A stretch of 64,000 bases of DNA from Williamsia faeni (GCA_003202005.1 QJJF01000003.1:513588-577587); one strand, 5' to 3'. Positions 54,272 to 63,980 are shown, counted from the stretch's first letter. Program-made: numbers and translations. Notes: generated by a model not told the origin, from the sequence alone.

Positions 54272-54304
54272 AAACGGGGGCGCGATGATCTCGGCCCCGT
54301 TTTT
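54272..54304 (+). terminator. Terminator of the reductase gene
   Basis: An 8-bp stem, AAACGGGG (54272-54279) with CCCCGTTT (54295-54302), runs into a TTTTT run. It lies about 30 bases after the reductase stop. Confidence 0.7.
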
Positions 54305-54315
54305 GGTCGACGACT

Positions 54316-54565
54316 CACTTACCGATGCGGTGACCACCGGTGATCAGTTCACCCAACTTCTCCTCAACCGCACGCAAATCCACTCCGGAGCAAGGGAACT
54401 CGCGAGCCCCTGCATCAGAGCAACCAGTCCCATTCGCCGAGGCGTAGGCCATACCTGGCGAACATCGACGCAGCTGCTTTCAGGCCGGCGGTGGAACTGG
54501 TGATCACAGCGGATCCACCACGACCACCTACACGCATTGCCGGAAGAGCACCTCTGACCTACCTC
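54316..54565 (-). pseudogene. Fossil of the 45-47 kb aldehyde dehydrogenase and SDR genes
   Basis: Bases about 54320-54365 resemble 45195-45240 in the aldehyde dehydrogenase gene. Directly after, about 54375-54565 resembles 46560-46760 in the mycofactocin SDR gene, including a translated GLVALMQGLASSLAPEWI. Large internal deletions join them in the original order. A copy of the 48044 operator follows at 54571. No working ORF remains. The whole is a collapsed remnant of a second copy of that operon's 5' half. Confidence 0.8.
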
Positions 54566-54570
54566 CATAT

Positions 54571-54606
54571 CGTGCGACTGAAGAATAAGTCTTGTGACCT
54601 ACTTTT
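54571..54606. promoter_or_regulatory. Copy of the 48044-48079 TetR operator region
   Basis: This stretch is identical in 32 of 36 bases to 48044-48079 (half-site CGTGCGACT, then AAGAATAAGTC). It lies about 215 bases before the ferredoxin gene at 54822. Whether it still works as an operator is unknown; one half-site has decayed. Confidence 0.5.
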
Positions 54607-54821
54607 ATACATGCAATACTTGACGGACAGACACTCCATCCGTTTTTCAAGAACTTCACCGATTTCCGCGCCCGAACCGGGTTGCCGATTCTGGTCGTCT
54701 GCAGGCGCGGCTCAACCCGGTCGCCCGGCATGCAGGGCGCCAGTCAATGGCTCCGTCCGGGACCTACACCGGTTCGGCAGCTGACGGCTACCGGATCGCA
54801 CACTGCTCGAGAGGACACCAG

Positions 54822-55034
54822 ATGACGTCATCAAAGAAGAGACTGCAAGTGGACCCTCAGCTGTGCGAAGCGCACGCGCTGTGCGTCGAGATCGCACCTG
54901 AGGTGTTCGTACTCAACGACGACGCCGACGTCGCCACCTGCGACGAAGATCCGCCAGAAGCCCTGTTGCCGGACGTCAAGGCCGCCATCAGCGGGTGCCC
55001 ACGTCAGGCCATCAGCATGGTCGACAGACCCTGA
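54822..55034 (+). CDS. [3Fe-4S]-type ferredoxin, copy A
   Basis: A 70-residue ferredoxin with CEAHALC (Cx2Hx2C) and a final Cys in SGCPRQAI, started at the ATG at 54822 with GAGAGGA nearby. It precedes its P450 gene, the reverse of the order at 50415-51904. It is identical to the copy at 62422-62634. Confidence 0.92.
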   Translation: MTSSKKRLQVDPQLCEAHALCVEIAPEVFVLNDDADVATCDEDPPEALLPDVKAAISGCPRQAISMVDRP

Positions 55035-55099
55035 CCGCCGATACGCACAAACCAGCCCACTTCGCACTGCCCCCACAACCCGAAGGGACCCCTAGTCTC

Positions 55100-56380
55100 A
55101 TGACCGACATCGCTTCCGCCGACTACTTCACCGACCCGGCACTGGCTCAGAGCCCGTTCGAGTACTTCGATGCTCTCCGAGAACTGGGGCCCGTCTACCG
55201 CGAGCCCCACCACAACGTCGTTGTCGTCACCGGTCACTCAGAAGTAATCGAAGCGTTCAAGAACTCCGAGGACCTCTCTGCCGTCAACGCGATCGGCGGC
55301 CCATTCCCACCGCTGCCCTTCGAACCCGAAGGCGACGACATCACCGAGCAGATCGAAGCGCACCGCCATCTGTTCCCGATCGCCGAGCACATGGTCGTGA
55401 TGGATCCGCCGGACCACACCATGGCACGATCACTCCTTCACCGGCTCCTGACCCCGAAGCGACTGCAAGAAAACGAAGAGTACATCTGGAAGCTCGCAGA
55501 CGCCCAGATCGACGAGTTCATCGACAACGGTCGCTGCGAGTTCCTCGGCGAATACGCAAAGCCTTTCGCAACACTGGCCATCACCGACCTCCTCGGCGTA
55601 CCAGAGGAAGAACGTCCCGAGTTTCGGCGCATCCTCGCATCGCGAGCCGAGACCCAACACACCGTGGGCGCGTTGGACCACACCCCGGTCGGTGTCAACC
55701 CACTCGAGTACCTCGACGAGAAGTTCAAGTCCTACCTCGAAGAACGACGACGCAACCCGCAAGACGACATCTTGAGCGGGTTGGCAACCGCCACCTATCC
55801 CGACGGCTCGACGCCCGAATTGATCGAAGTCGTTCGCCCCGCAACCTTCCTATTCGGCGCCGGGCAAGAAACCGTCACCAAACTCCTCAGCTCAGCGCTG
55901 CGCATGCTCGGCGAGCGTCCCGAGTTCGAGAAAATGCTCCGTGAGGACCGGACCCTGATCAAACCGTTCATGGAAGAGTCCCTGCGCTACGACAGCCCCA
56001 CCAAGATCGATTTCCGATTGGCGCGCAAGACCACAACCATCGGCGACGTTGACATCAAGGCGGGAACTGTCGTGATGCTCAGCCTCGCCGGCGCCAACCG
56101 AGATCCTCGAAAGTTCGAGAACCCGAACGAGTTCCGCCTCGATCGCAAGAATCTTCACGATCATGTCGCTTTCGGCCGTGGATTGCACACGTGCGCGGGC
56201 GCACCACTGGCCAGAATCGAGGGCCGTGTCACCCTCAACCGTCTCCTCGACAGGATGCAAGACTTCAATATCAACGAAGTGACTCACGGACCGGCCGACA
56301 ACCGCTCATACGAGTACGAGCCGTCGTTCCTGTTGCGCGGACTCACCGAACTCAACATCGAGTTCACGCCCGCACCGTGA
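55100..56380 (+). CDS. Cytochrome P450, copy A
   Basis: A 426-residue P450 from the ATG at 55100. The I-helix reads FGAGQETVTKL, with Glu where most have Asp; ExxR is in EESLRYDS; the heme loop is FGRGLHTCAGAPLARIE. It is identical to the P450 at 62700-63980 and a clear paralogue of that at 50415. Ferredoxin upstream and a mycofactocin SDR downstream suggest hydroxylation followed by alcohol oxidation. Confidence 0.95.
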   Translation: MTDIASADYFTDPALAQSPFEYFDALRELGPVYREPHHNVVVVTGHSEVIEAFKNSEDLSAVNAIGGPFPPLPFEPEGDDITEQIEAHRHLFPIAEHMVVMDPPDHTMARSLLHRLLTPKRLQENEEYIWKLADAQIDEFIDNGRCEFLGEYAKPFATLAITDLLGVPEEERPEFRRILASRAETQHTVGALDHTPVGVNPLEYLDEKFKSYLEERRRNPQDDILSGLATATYPDGSTPELIEVVRPATFLFGAGQETVTKLLSSALRMLGERPEFEKMLREDRTLIKPFMEESLRYDSPTKIDFRLARKTTTIGDVDIKAGTVVMLSLAGANRDPRKFENPNEFRLDRKNLHDHVAFGRGLHTCAGAPLARIEGRVTLNRLLDRMQDFNINEVTHGPADNRSYEYEPSFLLRGLTELNIEFTPAP

Positions 56381-56582
56381 TCCCACACGTGAGCAGCTGA
56401 GCTCGTAGTAGCTCCCGCGCCCGGCGACAAACCTGCATTTGCCAGGACCTGTATCCGTGTCCATGCGGTGCGCACCATAGATGGCGTCATCGCGGACGAC
56501 GTCGCTGCTGCTTGCGTTCGACATCGAGCTGTCCAAACATCACATCGGGCGACGTGCGCGATGAGTAACAAGAGAGGTTTTC

Positions 56583-57422
56583 ATGCCAGGAAGAGTTGAA
56601 GGAAAGGTCGCGTTCGTCACGGGCGCGGCCAGGGGTCAGGGACGAAGCCATGCTGTTCGCCTCGCGCAGGAAGGCGCGGACATCATCGCGATCGACATCT
56701 GCAAACCGATCCATCCGGATTCGGCCATTCCCGGAGCAACGCCGGAAGACTTGGCCGAAACAGTAAGACTGGTAGAGGCATTCGATCGCCGCATCGTGAC
56801 TGCCGAGGTGGACGTCCGCGATTTCGGCGCCCTGAAGTCTGCAGTGGACAGTGGCGTCGAACAGCTGGGCCGCCTCGACATCATCGTCGCCAACGCCGGC
56901 ATCGGTACCGGTGGCACCCGTCTGGACCGGGTCGACGAGGACGAGTGGCAAGAGATGATCGACATCAACTTGTCGGGCGTGTGGAAGTCGGTAAAGGCAG
57001 GCGTTCCCCATATCTTGGCGGGCGGCAAAGGCGGCTCGATCATCCTGACGAGCTCGGTGGGCGGTTTGAAAGCCCATCCGAACATCGGACCCTACGTCGC
57101 TGCCAAGCACGGTGTGGTGGGACTGGCGCGATCATTTGCGGTCGAACTGGGCGAATTCTCCATCCGCGCCAACTCGGTTCACCCCACGAACGTGAACTCA
57201 CCGATGTTCATGCATGAGGCCACGATGAAGATGTTCCGCCCCGACCTCGAGAATCCCACTGCGGATGACATGGAAGTCGCGGCAAAGTTCATGCATGTGC
57301 TTCCGGTGGGCTGGGTAGAGACCTCGGACATCAGCAATGCCGTGTTGTTCCTAGCCTCGGACGAGTCCCGTTATGTCACCGGCCTTCCGCTCACGGTCGA
57401 CGCCGGCAGCATGCTCAAGTAG
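56583..57422 (+). CDS. Mycofactocin-type SDR family oxidoreductase
   Basis: A 279-residue SDR with [11 protein letters not shown], the strand [22 protein letters not shown], and YVAAKHG as the catalytic pair. It is about 200 bases after the P450, so probably in the same unit, and should oxidise the P450's alcohol product. It is the intact relative of the broken gene at 48836-49562, sharing ILTSSVGGLKA, NVN.PMFM and MKMFRPDLENP-type segments. Confidence 0.92.
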   Translation: MPGRVEGKVAFVTGAARGQGRSHAVRLAQEGADIIAIDICKPIHPDSAIPGATPEDLAETVRLVEAFDRRIVTAEVDVRDFGALKSAVDSGVEQLGRLDIIVANAGIGTGGTRLDRVDEDEWQEMIDINLSGVWKSVKAGVPHILAGGKGGSIILTSSVGGLKAHPNIGPYVAAKHGVVGLARSFAVELGEFSIRANSVHPTNVNSPMFMHEATMKMFRPDLENPTADDMEVAAKFMHVLPVGWVETSDISNAVLFLASDESRYVTGLPLTVDAGSMLK

Positions 57423-57450
57423 CAGACGAACCCCGACAAAACTCACGCCG

Positions 57451-57492
57451 GACTCCGCCTGCTGTCAGACATTGTCTGCAGCAGGCGGAGTC
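57451..57492. terminator. Bidirectional hairpin terminator
   Basis: A long stem (57451-57470 with 57474-57492, one bulged A) and a 3-base loop lie between the convergent SDR genes. Confidence 0.8.
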
Positions 57493-57496
57493 GGTT

Positions 57497-58210
57497 TCAG
57501 CGTGTGGTGTACGTTCCGCCATTCACGTGGAGGGTCTGACCAGTGATGTGGGCAGCGCCCGGTGACGCGAGGAATCCGGCGAGTGCGGCTATGTCTTCGG
57601 GGGCACCTCGTCGCCCGTTCTGCGTCTTGGAGACGAGGTCGCGCTCCCTCTCCGGAGTCAGCCCGCCCTTGAAGAAGTCTGTGTCGGCGATGTACCCCGG
57701 CGAAATGGTGTTTGCAGTTATTCCCCTGTGCCCGAACTCTTTTGCGAGACCCACCGTCCACGAACTGACAGCGGCCTTCGCGGACCCGTAAGAGCCGGCC
57801 CCGCTCTCCGCCGCGATCGAACCGATGTTGATTATTCTTCCGCCGTTGTTGATGCGGCGACCCAACTCGCTGACCGTCAGCACGGCGGTGAGGACGTTTG
57901 CAACGTAGTTCTCGAGCCACACATCCTTGACGCCGGCAAGTCCGGCTCGGGCTTCGTCGAATCCGGCGATACCCCCAGCATTGTTCACGATGACGTCGAG
58001 TTCAGCCGGGAGTTGTTGCGCGGCAACCGATAGATCCTCAGGGCTCGAGTGGTCGCAAACCAGATAGTCGATACCCAGATCGGCAGCGGTATCCTTCAGC
58101 GCGCTCTCCGTTCTGCCCGTGATGACGATCTGCGCCCCACTGACGTTTCGAAACTCCTTGGCAATTGCCCTTCCGATACCCGTGGCTCCGCCGGTTATGA
58201 GAATTTGCAT
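57497..58210 (-). CDS. SDR family oxidoreductase (classical)
   Basis: A 237-residue SDR from the ATG at 58210 (GGAGGGCAC upstream). It has the cofactor loop ITGGATGIGRAIAKEF, NNAGGIAG, and the Ser-Tyr-Lys set in INIGSIAAESGAGSYGSAK. It is of the 3-oxoacyl-ACP reductase type rather than the mycofactocin type. It lies 258 bases after the solute-binding gene, with a hairpin between, so it may have its own promoter. Confidence 0.9.
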   Translation of the reverse strand: MQILITGGATGIGRAIAKEFRNVSGAQIVITGRTESALKDTAADLGIDYLVCDHSSPEDLSVAAQQLPAELDVIVNNAGGIAGFDEARAGLAGVKDVWLENYVANVLTAVLTVSELGRRINNGGRIINIGSIAAESGAGSYGSAKAAVSSWTVGLAKEFGHRGITANTISPGYIADTDFFKGGLTPERERDLVSKTQNGRRGAPEDIAALAGFLASPGAAHITGQTLHVNGGTYTTR

Positions 58211-58387
58211 GTGCCCTCCGTTCATTGGATCGTGCCGAAATGGCGAATGGCCTTCACGATCAACGGCGAAGCCCACCGTCCATCATATTGATCATGGGAA
58301 TCGGCCTGGCCGGTGGATGCAATCGATGTCCAACATGGCCGCACACCGTCGAGGAAGAGCCGAACGCCGAATCTCGACGGCAACCGC

Positions 58388-58423
58388 CAGGTGCCCGACA
58401 CGTCTTTCCATGTCGGGCACCTG
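58388..58423 (-). terminator. Hairpin downstream of the solute-binding gene
   Basis: A perfect 13-bp stem (58388-58400 with 58411-58423) and a 10-base loop lie about 45 bases after the stop of the minus-strand lipoprotein gene. No T-run follows. Confidence 0.6.
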
Positions 58424-58467
58424 TCTGCAAATCGTGGCCGAGGGCCAACTTGCGGTTGTCGTGACTA

Positions 58468-60048
58468 CTACTTGACGATCCAGAGCTCCTCCGGCAATGG
58501 CGATCCCAGCGTGTACATCTGAACACCACGCACGTTCTTCCCGTAGATCACAGCGGGAACAGCGCGCGTGTACCACACCCCGGGAACCACTGCCTTGATG
58601 CGGTTCTGGACGTCGGTATACGCCTCGATTCGTTCGGCTTCAGTCGTTGCGACCCGCCCCTTGTCCAGTGCTGCATCCAACTCCGGATCGTTGACACCCA
58701 TCTGATTACCGGCCGACGTCGAATGGAACGCAGTCCAGAGTGCGAAGTCGGGGCCTTGCACGATCGCGGCCGAGATCGTCAAGTCGAAGTCACCGGTCAT
58801 TGTCGCCTTGGTGGCCCCGGCGATGTCGCGGACGTCGAGCTTCACCTCGACATTGTCATAGGTGCTCAGCTGGGTCTGGACAGCCTCTGCCAGCATTCGA
58901 GAATCGCTCGTGGGGTACGCCATGAATGTTGCCGCAACCGGTTTGCCCTCGGCAGCCAGTTCATCGAACAGTCGCTGCGCTTCTTGGCGGTTCGAATCCT
59001 GGAGCGGAATGTCCGCGTAGTACGGCGACTCTTTGTTGAAGAGAGTCTGCGGGACCTCGTTCTTACCGGCGAAGACGATGGTGTTCAAACCCTCGGTGTC
59101 CAAAGCCATTTGGACCGCACGACGCGCCCGGACATCGTCGAATGGTGCCCGTCTGTGGTTCATGGCGACGATCTGGCCGCCGCCTGTGGGAACGATCTCG
59201 TAGTGCAAGCCCTGTGCGCCGGCCTCCTCGATCGTGCTCATCGAGGATTCCGAAGCGAGATCGGCTCCACCGGTGGCGACCGCATTGAGACGCTGGCTGG
59301 CGTCGTGGACCGTACGGATGGTCAAACGGTCGAGGTAAGGCTTCGGCGCATCCCAGTAGTTCGGGTTCTTCTCGAGTTCGATCTCCGCTTGCCGAGTCCA
59401 GTTGACCAGAGAGAAGGGCCCGGCTCCCACTGGGTGCTCCGCGTAGGACTGACTGCCCTTCTGCAGAGCCGTCGGGGAAGCGATCCAGTTCATCGACGAG
59501 GCAACCAGGGTCTCGGCGAACTGAGGATTTGGATCAACCAGCGTGGCCTTCATGACGTTGGGCGAAACAACTTCCGTGTTCTCCACCAGGATCGCGTAGC
59601 GGGTTGCATTTGATCCGAGCGAGCGGTCTTTCAGCCTGTCCCAGTTGAACTTGACCGCGGCCGCGTCAAGCGGGGTGCCGTCGGTGAATGTCAATCCCGG
59701 GCGCAACGTCAAATCGAAGGTCTTCCCCCCATCCGTGGTCACGAAGTCGGTAGCCATTTTGTACTGGGTTTCCAGCGTGGCCTGGTCGTTGGTGATCAAA
59801 GTCCCGTACAGCGCGTTGCCGAGCGTGGCCATATGCGCCCAGGTATTCGACAATGCCGCGGGATCGAGTGATTGGGGTTCAGCGAGTTGGATGATCTGGG
59901 CTGATCCGCCCGGTACCGGTTCACCTTCCGCAGTAGGTGCGCCACTCGATGCGACGTCGCCCCCACCCCCGCAGGCAGTTACGAGCATCAGTGTCGTCGC
60001 GAAGAGGACGGCGAGCGTCAACCTCCGAGAGCGAGTGTGGTGAAACAT
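58468..60048 (-). CDS. Family 5 ABC solute-binding lipoprotein (peptide/nickel/opine type)
   Basis: From the ATG at 60048 (AAAGG upstream) the protein has 526 residues. It has a lipoprotein signal ending LMLVTAC and a Gly-rich linker. The SBP_bac_5 fold follows (AEPQSLDPAALSNTWAH, then a KFNWDRLKD segment and GAGPFSLVNWTRQAEIELEKN). Members bind peptides or other organic ligands for ABC importers. No permease gene is nearby. It lies downstream of a TetR and an APH-type gene on the same strand. Confidence 0.92.
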   Translation of the reverse strand: MFHHTRSRRLTLAVLFATTLMLVTACGGGGDVASSGAPTAEGEPVPGGSAQIIQLAEPQSLDPAALSNTWAHMATLGNALYGTLITNDQATLETQYKMATDFVTTDGGKTFDLTLRPGLTFTDGTPLDAAAVKFNWDRLKDRSLGSNATRYAILVENTEVVSPNVMKATLVDPNPQFAETLVASSMNWIASPTALQKGSQSYAEHPVGAGPFSLVNWTRQAEIELEKNPNYWDAPKPYLDRLTIRTVHDASQRLNAVATGGADLASESSMSTIEEAGAQGLHYEIVPTGGGQIVAMNHRRAPFDDVRARRAVQMALDTEGLNTIVFAGKNEVPQTLFNKESPYYADIPLQDSNRQEAQRLFDELAAEGKPVAATFMAYPTSDSRMLAEAVQTQLSTYDNVEVKLDVRDIAGATKATMTGDFDLTISAAIVQGPDFALWTAFHSTSAGNQMGVNDPELDAALDKGRVATTEAERIEAYTDVQNRIKAVVPGVWYTRAVPAVIYGKNVRGVQMYTLGSPLPEELWIVK

Positions 60049-60291
60049 GGAACGGCCTTTCGATTGGAGTGGTCGATGACGCCGGAAGCGGGCGACGATC
60101 AGAAATTGGAGGTGACCGCTTCGGCGTACCGTGCGAATCAGTGAAATATCCCGGTGGACAAGGACTTCGGAATGCATTGACCAAGCAACGTGATCCAGGA
60201 CACCATATGCTCGACCGGACACTCAAGACAAGTACTGGAACACAAGGATTTTCAATTCATCGCGAAATATGTTCCCGGGCAGATGTTTTGC

Positions 60292-60921
60292 CTACTCGGA
60301 TGTTCCACCGAGTGCGCGGAGGCAGAACTCCCACAACCTGTCCTGCACATCATCGCGGTCACCCGGAGCGTAGGCCCAGTAGTGGTACACAGACCGGACG
60401 AGTTCGGCGATGAACCAGGCATCGCCCTCTGCGTCGGCAGTGGTCAACTGCCCTCTGTCCACCGCAGATTGAATCTCCTTGTGCAGCAGGCCCACAAACG
60501 GTTTGTCAGTTTTTGCAAGTTCTTCTGGGAAGACTCGGTGGAGCCGCCAATGCGTGCCTATGACGAATCGGGCAAGCGCGTCGCGACGAGGATCCTGCCC
60601 CAGCGTGCCCAGTACGTGTCCGACGTAGAATCGGAGTCTGTCCAACGGGTCGTCGAGTTCAGAAGCTGCCGCCTCCCACTGCGCAGTGGCCGTTGCCATC
60701 TGGTCGCCGATCACGGCGATCAGCAGTTCGTCCTTGCTCGTGAAGTATCGGTAGAAGGTCTGGAGTGCAACACCGGCTTCCTTGACCAGTTCCTGGGTCG
60801 TGAATGTGTCTCCCTTTTTCTCGATGAGCCGCACAGCGGCCCCCAATATGGAATGCACCTGCTCCGCCGAACGCTTGCGCGATCGCTGAACCACAGGTGA
60901 CCTCTCCTCAGCACGGGACAT
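60292..60921 (-). CDS. TetR-family transcriptional regulator
   Basis: A 209-residue regulator with a helix-turn-helix at about residues 37-60 (TTQELVKEAGVALQTFYRYF). It lies between the APH-family gene (104 bases) and the solute-binding gene (243 bases), all on the minus strand. The 60049-60291 gap shows no further gene. The ligand is unknown. Confidence 0.88.
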   Translation of the reverse strand: MSRAEERSPVVQRSRKRSAEQVHSILGAAVRLIEKKGDTFTTQELVKEAGVALQTFYRYFTSKDELLIAVIGDQMATATAQWEAAASELDDPLDRLRFYVGHVLGTLGQDPRRDALARFVIGTHWRLHRVFPEELAKTDKPFVGLLHKEIQSAVDRGQLTTADAEGDAWFIAELVRSVYHYWAYAPGDRDDVQDRLWEFCLRALGGTSE

Positions 60922-61025
60922 GCTGCGGATTCTAGCCGTCGTCCGCGCCGGCCGACGCGATGCGCGAGCCGTTCAACGCACCATCGGCAGCACCGCTACG
61001 CAGATCTGTTGCAGCCCTGTTTCTT

Positions 61026-62105
61026 TCACAGTGGCGCAAGGTACATCTCAGGCGAGAGCGCGTCGTGGTCAGCGACCGCAGTACCGAGCCGATGCAACAG
61101 TATCTCGATGAGGTTCGGCGCAACCTTCGTCGTTATGCCCCAGAGGAACAATCCACGCAGTATCCCGCGGCCCATCGCTCGCCATGCAACATCCCGCGAC
61201 GGAGGGGTGACGCCATGGGATTCGAGGCAGTCGAGGTAGTGCCACAGCAAGTCCCTCTCGCTGGCCCGACGGTCCTCGACGGTCAGAGCGGTCGCGATGT
61301 GCGTTCCGACATCCAGGTACCACATACCGCGCTGTACGAGTTGCCAGTCAACCAGGCTCAAAGCTCCCGAAGGATCCAGGAACGTGTTCCCGATATGGGC
61401 ATCGCCGTGAATGACGCACCAATCCGACGATGCTTGCTCGGCTTCCAGGGTCGTCACCAGCGAGCTGTACGCCCGGGTCAGCCGAGGCGCGTCGCTGATC
61501 TCGTCGGGGACACGCCGACCGTTGGGACCGTGGAAGTTACCCTCGATTCGAGCGGTGATCGCGTCCTCTCCCCAGGCCCTCAGTGCACCCGCCAAATTGG
61601 AAGCCAGCCAAGGCTTTTCAGACCACTTGTCATTGCCCCAGGTCGAGGCGTGCAGTTTGGCGAACTGACTCAGGCTGTCGGCCGCGCGATCTGGGGTGAT
61701 GTGGCTGGCGGCATCCAAAAAGGACCCTCCGTCGGCCACGATATCTTCTGTCACGACCACGCCGTGACGTGCCTCGGTGTCGAAGTCCGCATAGACGCTG
61801 CGCAGCGTACGCACTCCACTCTCCGCAGCGAGATCCCGGTAGAAGTAGGCCTCGCGCTCACCGACGAACCGAGCCTCTCGCCCCTGTTCGTTGAAATACC
61901 CTTTGACGCACAGACGTGGAGACAGCCCCTCCGGGACTCCCCCTTCGCACTCGATGGTGAAACGCGCGTTGGTTGATACCCGATCGACGATCGGTCCCAG
62001 GGTCACCCCGCGCACGGCAATTCCCGGAAAACGAGGTTCGAGTGCAGCAGACAGCCACTGCGGAGACAGCGCCTCCTCGAGAGTGTCGGGGACCCCTGCA
62101 TTCAT
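61026..62105 (-). CDS. APH-family phosphotransferase
   Basis: A 359-residue kinase-fold protein with CVIHGDAHIGNTF (catalytic loop) and LVDWQLVQRGMWYLDV (metal-binding Asp and neighbours). It belongs to a different branch from the one at 21021: its N-terminus is longer (TLEEALSPQWLSAAL) and no ACAD10/11-like gene is adjacent. It may phosphorylate a hydroxylated lipid-like substrate made by the nearby P450, but that is only suggested by position. Confidence 0.85.
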   Translation of the reverse strand: MNAGVPDTLEEALSPQWLSAALEPRFPGIAVRGVTLGPIVDRVSTNARFTIECEGGVPEGLSPRLCVKGYFNEQGREARFVGEREAYFYRDLAAESGVRTLRSVYADFDTEARHGVVVTEDIVADGGSFLDAASHITPDRAADSLSQFAKLHASTWGNDKWSEKPWLASNLAGALRAWGEDAITARIEGNFHGPNGRRVPDEISDAPRLTRAYSSLVTTLEAEQASSDWCVIHGDAHIGNTFLDPSGALSLVDWQLVQRGMWYLDVGTHIATALTVEDRRASERDLLWHYLDCLESHGVTPPSRDVAWRAMGRGILRGLFLWGITTKVAPNLIEILLHRLGTAVADHDALSPEMYLAPL

Positions 62106-62201
62106 GAGCGAGCCGCCTTCGACAGGACGTCAGTCGGCCTGGCCGCTACACGCAATTCGGATTTGTGATCGTTGAGTGTCCAGCATGAGGTAGAACGTTG
62201 T

Positions 62202-62218
62202 ATTCTCATAATCAGAAT
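62202..62218. promoter_or_regulatory. Imperfect palindrome between the APH gene and ferredoxin copy B
   Basis: ATTCTCATAATCAGAAT is a 17-base palindrome with one mismatched pair, in the divergent 62106-62421 gap. The rest of that gap (from about 62217) is a diverged copy of the leader ahead of ferredoxin copy A. It differs from the 54571 element, so copy B may answer to another TetR protein. Confidence 0.4.
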
Positions 62219-62421
62219 GTAATACTCGTCGGACCGTACTCCAACGGTTTCCGAGAATTTCATCGAAATCCGTTGCCCGAACCGGGTTCCCGATTCTGGT
62301 CGTCTGCCGGCGCGGCTCAACCCGGTCGCCCGGCATCGCAGGGCGCAGTCAGTTCGGGATCTACACAGCGGATTCGGCGGTTGACGGCTACCGGATCGCA
62401 CACTGCTCGAGAGGACACCAG

Positions 62422-62634
62422 ATGACGTCATCAAAGAAGAGACTGCAAGTGGACCCTCAGCTGTGCGAAGCGCACGCGCTGTGCGTCGAGATCGCACCTG
62501 AGGTGTTCGTACTCAACGACGACGCCGACGTCGCCACCTGCGACGAAGATCCGCCAGAAGCCCTGTTGCCGGACGTCAAGGCCGCCATCAGCGGGTGCCC
62601 ACGTCAGGCCATCAGCATGGTCGACAGACCCTGA
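62422..62634 (+). CDS. [3Fe-4S]-type ferredoxin, copy B
   Basis: The 70-residue product is identical to that of 54822-55034 (CEAHALC, SGCPRQAI), with the same ribosome site. Only the region upstream of 62382 differs, so the two copies encode the same protein under different control sequences. Confidence 0.92.
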   Translation: MTSSKKRLQVDPQLCEAHALCVEIAPEVFVLNDDADVATCDEDPPEALLPDVKAAISGCPRQAISMVDRP

Positions 62635-62699
62635 CCGCCGATACGCACAAACCAGCCCACTTCGCACTGCCCCCACAACCCGAAGGGACCCCTAGTCTC

Positions 62700-63980
62700 A
62701 TGACCGACATCGCTTCCGCCGACTACTTCACCGACCCGGCACTGGCTCAGAGCCCGTTCGAGTACTTCGATGCTCTCCGAGAACTGGGGCCCGTCTACCG
62801 CGAGCCCCACCACAACGTCGTTGTCGTCACCGGTCACTCAGAAGTAATCGAAGCGTTCAAGAACTCCGAGGACCTCTCTGCCGTCAACGCGATCGGCGGC
62901 CCATTCCCACCGCTGCCCTTCGAACCCGAAGGCGACGACATCACCGAGCAGATCGAAGCGCACCGCCATCTGTTCCCGATCGCCGAGCACATGGTCGTGA
63001 TGGATCCGCCGGACCACACCATGGCACGATCACTCCTTCACCGGCTCCTGACCCCGAAGCGACTGCAAGAAAACGAAGAGTACATCTGGAAGCTCGCAGA
63101 CGCCCAGATCGACGAGTTCATCGACAACGGTCGCTGCGAGTTCCTCGGCGAATACGCAAAGCCTTTCGCAACACTGGCCATCACCGACCTCCTCGGCGTA
63201 CCAGAGGAAGAACGTCCCGAGTTTCGGCGCATCCTCGCATCGCGAGCCGAGACCCAACACACCGTGGGCGCGTTGGACCACACCCCGGTCGGTGTCAACC
63301 CACTCGAGTACCTCGACGAGAAGTTCAAGTCCTACCTCGAAGAACGACGACGCAACCCGCAAGACGACATCTTGAGCGGGTTGGCAACCGCCACCTATCC
63401 CGACGGCTCGACGCCCGAATTGATCGAAGTCGTTCGCCCCGCAACCTTCCTATTCGGCGCCGGGCAAGAAACCGTCACCAAACTCCTCAGCTCAGCGCTG
63501 CGCATGCTCGGCGAGCGTCCCGAGTTCGAGAAAATGCTCCGTGAGGACCGGACCCTGATCAAACCGTTCATGGAAGAGTCCCTGCGCTACGACAGCCCCA
63601 CCAAGATCGATTTCCGATTGGCGCGCAAGACCACAACCATCGGCGACGTTGACATCAAGGCGGGAACTGTCGTGATGCTCAGCCTCGCCGGCGCCAACCG
63701 AGATCCTCGAAAGTTCGAGAACCCGAACGAGTTCCGCCTCGATCGCAAGAATCTTCACGATCATGTCGCTTTCGGCCGTGGATTGCACACGTGCGCGGGC
63801 GCACCACTGGCCAGAATCGAGGGCCGTGTCACCCTCAACCGTCTCCTCGACAGGATGCAAGACTTCAATATCAACGAAGTGACTCACGGACCGGCCGACA
63901 ACCGCTCATACGAGTACGAGCCGTCGTTCCTGTTGCGCGGACTCACCGAACTCAACATCGAGTTCACGCCCGCACCGTGA
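62700..63980 (+). CDS. Cytochrome P450, copy B
   Basis: The 426-residue product is identical to that of 55100-56380, including the unusual I-helix AGQET and heme loop FGRGLHTCAG. Sequence after 63999 is outside the window; from base 64000 the copies differ, so its downstream neighbour may not be the SDR that follows copy A. Confidence 0.95.
   Translation: MTDIASADYFTDPALAQSPFEYFDALRELGPVYREPHHNVVVVTGHSEVIEAFKNSEDLSAVNAIGGPFPPLPFEPEGDDITEQIEAHRHLFPIAEHMVVMDPPDHTMARSLLHRLLTPKRLQENEEYIWKLADAQIDEFIDNGRCEFLGEYAKPFATLAITDLLGVPEEERPEFRRILASRAETQHTVGALDHTPVGVNPLEYLDEKFKSYLEERRRNPQDDILSGLATATYPDGSTPELIEVVRPATFLFGAGQETVTKLLSSALRMLGERPEFEKMLREDRTLIKPFMEESLRYDSPTKIDFRLARKTTTIGDVDIKAGTVVMLSLAGANRDPRKFENPNEFRLDRKNLHDHVAFGRGLHTCAGAPLARIEGRVTLNRLLDRMQDFNINEVTHGPADNRSYEYEPSFLLRGLTELNIEFTPAP

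Larger units (their letters stand above)
54782..56399 (+). repeat. 1,618-bp direct repeat, copy A (ferredoxin-P450)
   Basis: It matches 62382-63999 at an offset of exactly 7,600 bases with no difference seen by eye. Upstream (about 54660-54781) the two flanks are still related but clearly diverged. At the other end the copies differ from base 56400 (A against C). Confidence 0.9.

Noticed and set aside
54316..54821. Insertion sequence or integrase remnant as cause of the rearrangements
   Set aside because: No transposase-like frame, terminal inverted repeat or target duplication could be seen; the segment is explained by remnants of local genes.
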